This document shows, in pieces, positions 20,173 through 21,421 of a stretch of DNA of 21,421 bases (position 1 is its first letter; every line of letters starts with the position of its first letter). The translations under genes and the position numbers were made by a program. The notes under the pieces were generated by a model that saw nothing but the letters and a program-made list of their open reading frames with translations, had not been told where the DNA came from and did no database searches. Source of the DNA: Candidatus Woesearchaeota archaeon (GTDB taxonomy: Archaea > Nanobdellota > Nanobdellia > Woesearchaeales > DSVV01); NCBI GenBank assembly GCA_016215305.1, contig JACRKI010000081.1:1-21421 (forward strand). The letters are read 5' to 3'.

Positions 20173-20619
20173 TTACATCCCCGCCTTCCAAACCTCATCT
20201 CCTACATAATGAATATTCTTGATAACTTTTCCTGTTTTCATCTCCTGCATTTCTGCTGAAGAGTAAAGTGCAATGCCTATTGCCAATGGCTTTTTGTTAT
20301 TGATGTCGATAATGACCACTGCTTCATCTTTTTTTATTTCACTTTCTATTTCAACAATACCTGGACGCATAATGTCTGCGCCACCGACAACGAATTTCAC
20401 TGCGCCCATATCAACTGTTATTTTCTTCAGAGCTTGATGTTGTTGAAGATATTTTAATGTGGGGATATATTTTCCTTCATGAAGAAAATATGTGGGAATG
20501 TGGTTGATTAACAGCACTTTGTCATTGAGCAGTTCGAGGTGATCTTTTTTGCTTATTTCTATCTTATATTCTTGCAGTTGGTGTTCGATATCTTTGTAGC
20601 TTATCTGTGTTCGTTTCAT
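20173..20619 (-). CDS. PUA-domain RNA-binding protein (MCT-1/COG2016-like)
   Basis: The 148-aa protein has an N-terminal alpha-beta domain (about residues 1-65) followed by a PUA domain (about 67-145). VDMGAVKFVVGGADIMRPGI (69-88) is the PUA signature, and the later GKVIKNIHYVGDEVW closes the domain. The two-part layout matches archaeal relatives of MCT-1, whose eukaryotic forms act in ribosome recycling and re-initiation; PUA domains bind structured RNA such as tRNA or rRNA. The length fits (about 150-180 in the family). A TATA box (20641-20651) is centred 27 bp upstream. The archaeal function is not settled. Confidence 0.85.
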   Translation of the reverse strand: MKRTQISYKDIEHQLQEYKIEISKKDHLELLNDKVLLINHIPTYFLHEGKYIPTLKYLQQHQALKKITVDMGAVKFVVGGADIMRPGIVEIESEIKKDEAVVIIDINNKKPLAIGIALYSSAEMQEMKTGKVIKNIHYVGDEVWKAGM

Positions 20620-20640
20620 TGCGTTTCTTTTGTTCTCTCA

Positions 20641-20651
20641 CTTTTATATAC
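20641..20651 (-). promoter_or_regulatory. TATA box for the PUA protein
   Basis: The minus strand reads GTATATAAAAG, centred 27 bp before the ATG at 20619. Confidence 0.6.
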
Positions 20652-21026
20652 ATTTCGAAATATTATCAATACTTTTGTCTGTTTGCATGAGTATGGGGAT
20701 ATGAATATTTCGTAATGCATTAAGAACCACTCGACAAATCTCACTTTTGATCTGTGTCTTGAATGTGGTTCTAAATGTGTTTTGGTAAGGATTTGATGAG
20801 TGCCTAACTCAGTTCATTTGTAAGCTCTGTTCACACACACGAAGAAGGGCTTGGCGAGGCTGATAATCTTGATGTCTTTTTTGAATATTTTCTCTGATTT
20901 CTTTTTCGAATTTTATATCAAATTTATAATTATTGGACATCGTGTTTACTTCTGTTTGTTCGTGCGTTTCTCTTTCTTAGTTCGTGTGTTTTTCTTTTTT
21001 GTGTGTTTTTCTTTCTTCTTTCCCTT
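20652..21026. other. AT-rich spacer with paired motifs
   Basis: No gene is convincing. AGAACCAC (20723-20730) pairs with GTGGTTCT (20765-20772) across 34 bases. CACGAA (near 20838) faces TTCGTG (near 20959), and GATGTC (near 20871) faces GACATC (near 20937), an ordered layout like the element at 1531-1663. ACTTCTGTTTGTTCGTG (20947-20963) repeats the copy near 11916. A plus-strand frame at 20851-21075 is almost all Phe, Leu and Ile from T-runs and is not taken as a gene. Confidence 0.45.
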
Positions 21027-21152
21027 TCAACTCTCACTTTTAGGTGGTTTTACGCTTAAAGGTTTTGAGAAATAGGTCTTTTTACTTGGATGTAATCCAA
21101 GTCTGATAATGTCGATGCAGTCGACATTATCTTTACTTCTTTTTCTACGCAT
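21027..21152 (-). CDS. Possible 41-aa small protein
   Basis: The frame begins MRRKRSKDNVDCIDIIRLGL and ends KPLSVKPPKSES before TGA. It is basic, with a proline-rich tail. Both hairpins of 21084-21131 fall inside the reading frame, so structure and coding may be in conflict or combined. There is no clear promoter. The call is weak. Confidence 0.25.
   Translation of the reverse strand: MRRKRSKDNVDCIDIIRLGLHPSKKTYFSKPLSVKPPKSES
21084..21131. repeat. Two adjacent perfect hairpins
   Basis: ACTTGGAT and ATCCAAGT pair over a 3-base loop (21084-21102). Two bases on, GATAATGTCGA and TCGACATTATC pair over a 5-base loop (21105-21131), an 11-bp perfect stem. A T-rich run follows on the plus strand, so a plus-strand terminator is possible, but no plus-strand gene lies just upstream. 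Confidence 0.6.
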
Positions 21153-21421
21153 TATGCTATTTTTACCTTATTCCTCTTTTTCCAAAATTTTTGATGTCTT
21201 TATTATTCAGACTCTATTCTTTTTTTAGTAAACTATTTTCTTGATTATGTTGGTCGTTATAATTTAGATTACTTTATCTTTTTCTTCGAATTTTGTCGTT
21301 TTGATAATTTTGGTGAAATCTTTCGTTGTTTCAAAAATTTCAGAAATTATAGGATATAATTGAATGTTTTAAGCTAAATTAGAACTAAAAGATATTCTTT
21401 TTGATTAAAATATTTGAGCAA
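21153..21421. other. Very AT-rich terminal stretch without a gene
   Basis: Frequent stops occur in all frames I read on both strands. Nothing resembling a tRNA, CRISPR repeat or known RNA was seen. The next gene presumably lies beyond the window. Confidence 0.5.

Noticed and set aside
20792..20862. Possible C/D box guide RNA (TGATGA to CTGA)
   Set aside because: No convincing internal D' and C' boxes or terminal stem were found at the usual spacing.
20851..21075. Plus-strand 74-codon ORF
   Set aside because: It is almost entirely Phe, Leu, Ile, Val and Ser from T-runs and overlaps the repeat motifs; no promoter or ribosome site.
1..21421. tRNA, rRNA or CRISPR array
   Set aside because: I looked for T-arm signatures, conserved rRNA segments and regularly spaced repeats in the intergenic regions and saw none.

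Overview
The window looks like chromosomal DNA of an archaeon, probably a small-genome DPANN-type lineage (a Woesearchaeota- or Pacearchaeota-like organism is my guess; no rRNA is present to test it). The evidence is a translation gene string typical of archaea (rps27e - aIF2alpha - nop10 - PAC2-family protein), an archaeal Hel308-type helicase lobe, an MjOgg-type 8-oxoguanine glycosylase, a compact RtcB-like RNA ligase, an archaeal PUA protein, and TATA-like boxes centred about 26-29 bp before many start codons, as expected for leaderless archaeal transcripts. No tRNA, rRNA, CRISPR array, transposase or intact mobile element was found.

Layout. 1-750: the 3' end of an unknown gene and an unrecognised 177-aa protein. 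740-1435 (-): a Hel308-type helicase that stops cleanly after the first RecA lobe. 1436-1725: an AT-rich spacer with a nested inverted repeat. 1726-3185 (+): ogg, two large look-alike hairpins, and a family 2 glycosyltransferase. 3188-4900 (-): a small cysteine-rich membrane protein and a phosphoribosyltransferase-fold protein. 4962-5540 (+): a PQ-loop membrane protein. 5551-8484 (-): a large M1 aminopeptidase. 8573-9559: a 31-codon ORF and a RecB/Cas4-like iron-sulfur nuclease. 9655-10593 (+): a compact RtcB homologue. 10615-11637 (-): a coiled-coil protein and an acidic 42-aa protein. 11963-14213: two divergent, unrecognised surface or secreted proteins sharing a 50-bp promoter region. 14250-17569 (-): rps27e, aIF2alpha, nop10 (59 aa), PAC2 protein and a type II NADH dehydrogenase. 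17733-17938 (-): a small gene broken by one base. 18026-19314 (+): two overlapping MgtE/SLC41-like membrane halves. 19311-20619 (-): a cytosolic trypsin-like protease and a PUA protein. 20620-21421: a very AT-rich tail with hairpins and one possible small ORF.

Functional themes are housekeeping: translation initiation and rRNA pseudouridylation (S27e, aIF2alpha, Nop10, PUA protein), RNA and DNA repair (RtcB, Ogg, Hel308 lobe, RecB-like nuclease), protein turnover (M1 peptidase, PAC2, trypsin-like protease), quinone reduction (NDH-2) and transport. I did not find a multi-gene defence or mobile system. The least explained signals are intergenic: a palindrome pair with a compensatory change (3723-3758 and 17643-17676), the twin hairpins at 2386-2515, and a dispersed motif family near 1531-1663, 11895-11935 and 20925-20965. 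Unusual genes are the lone Hel308 lobe, the frameshifted small gene and the two surface proteins.
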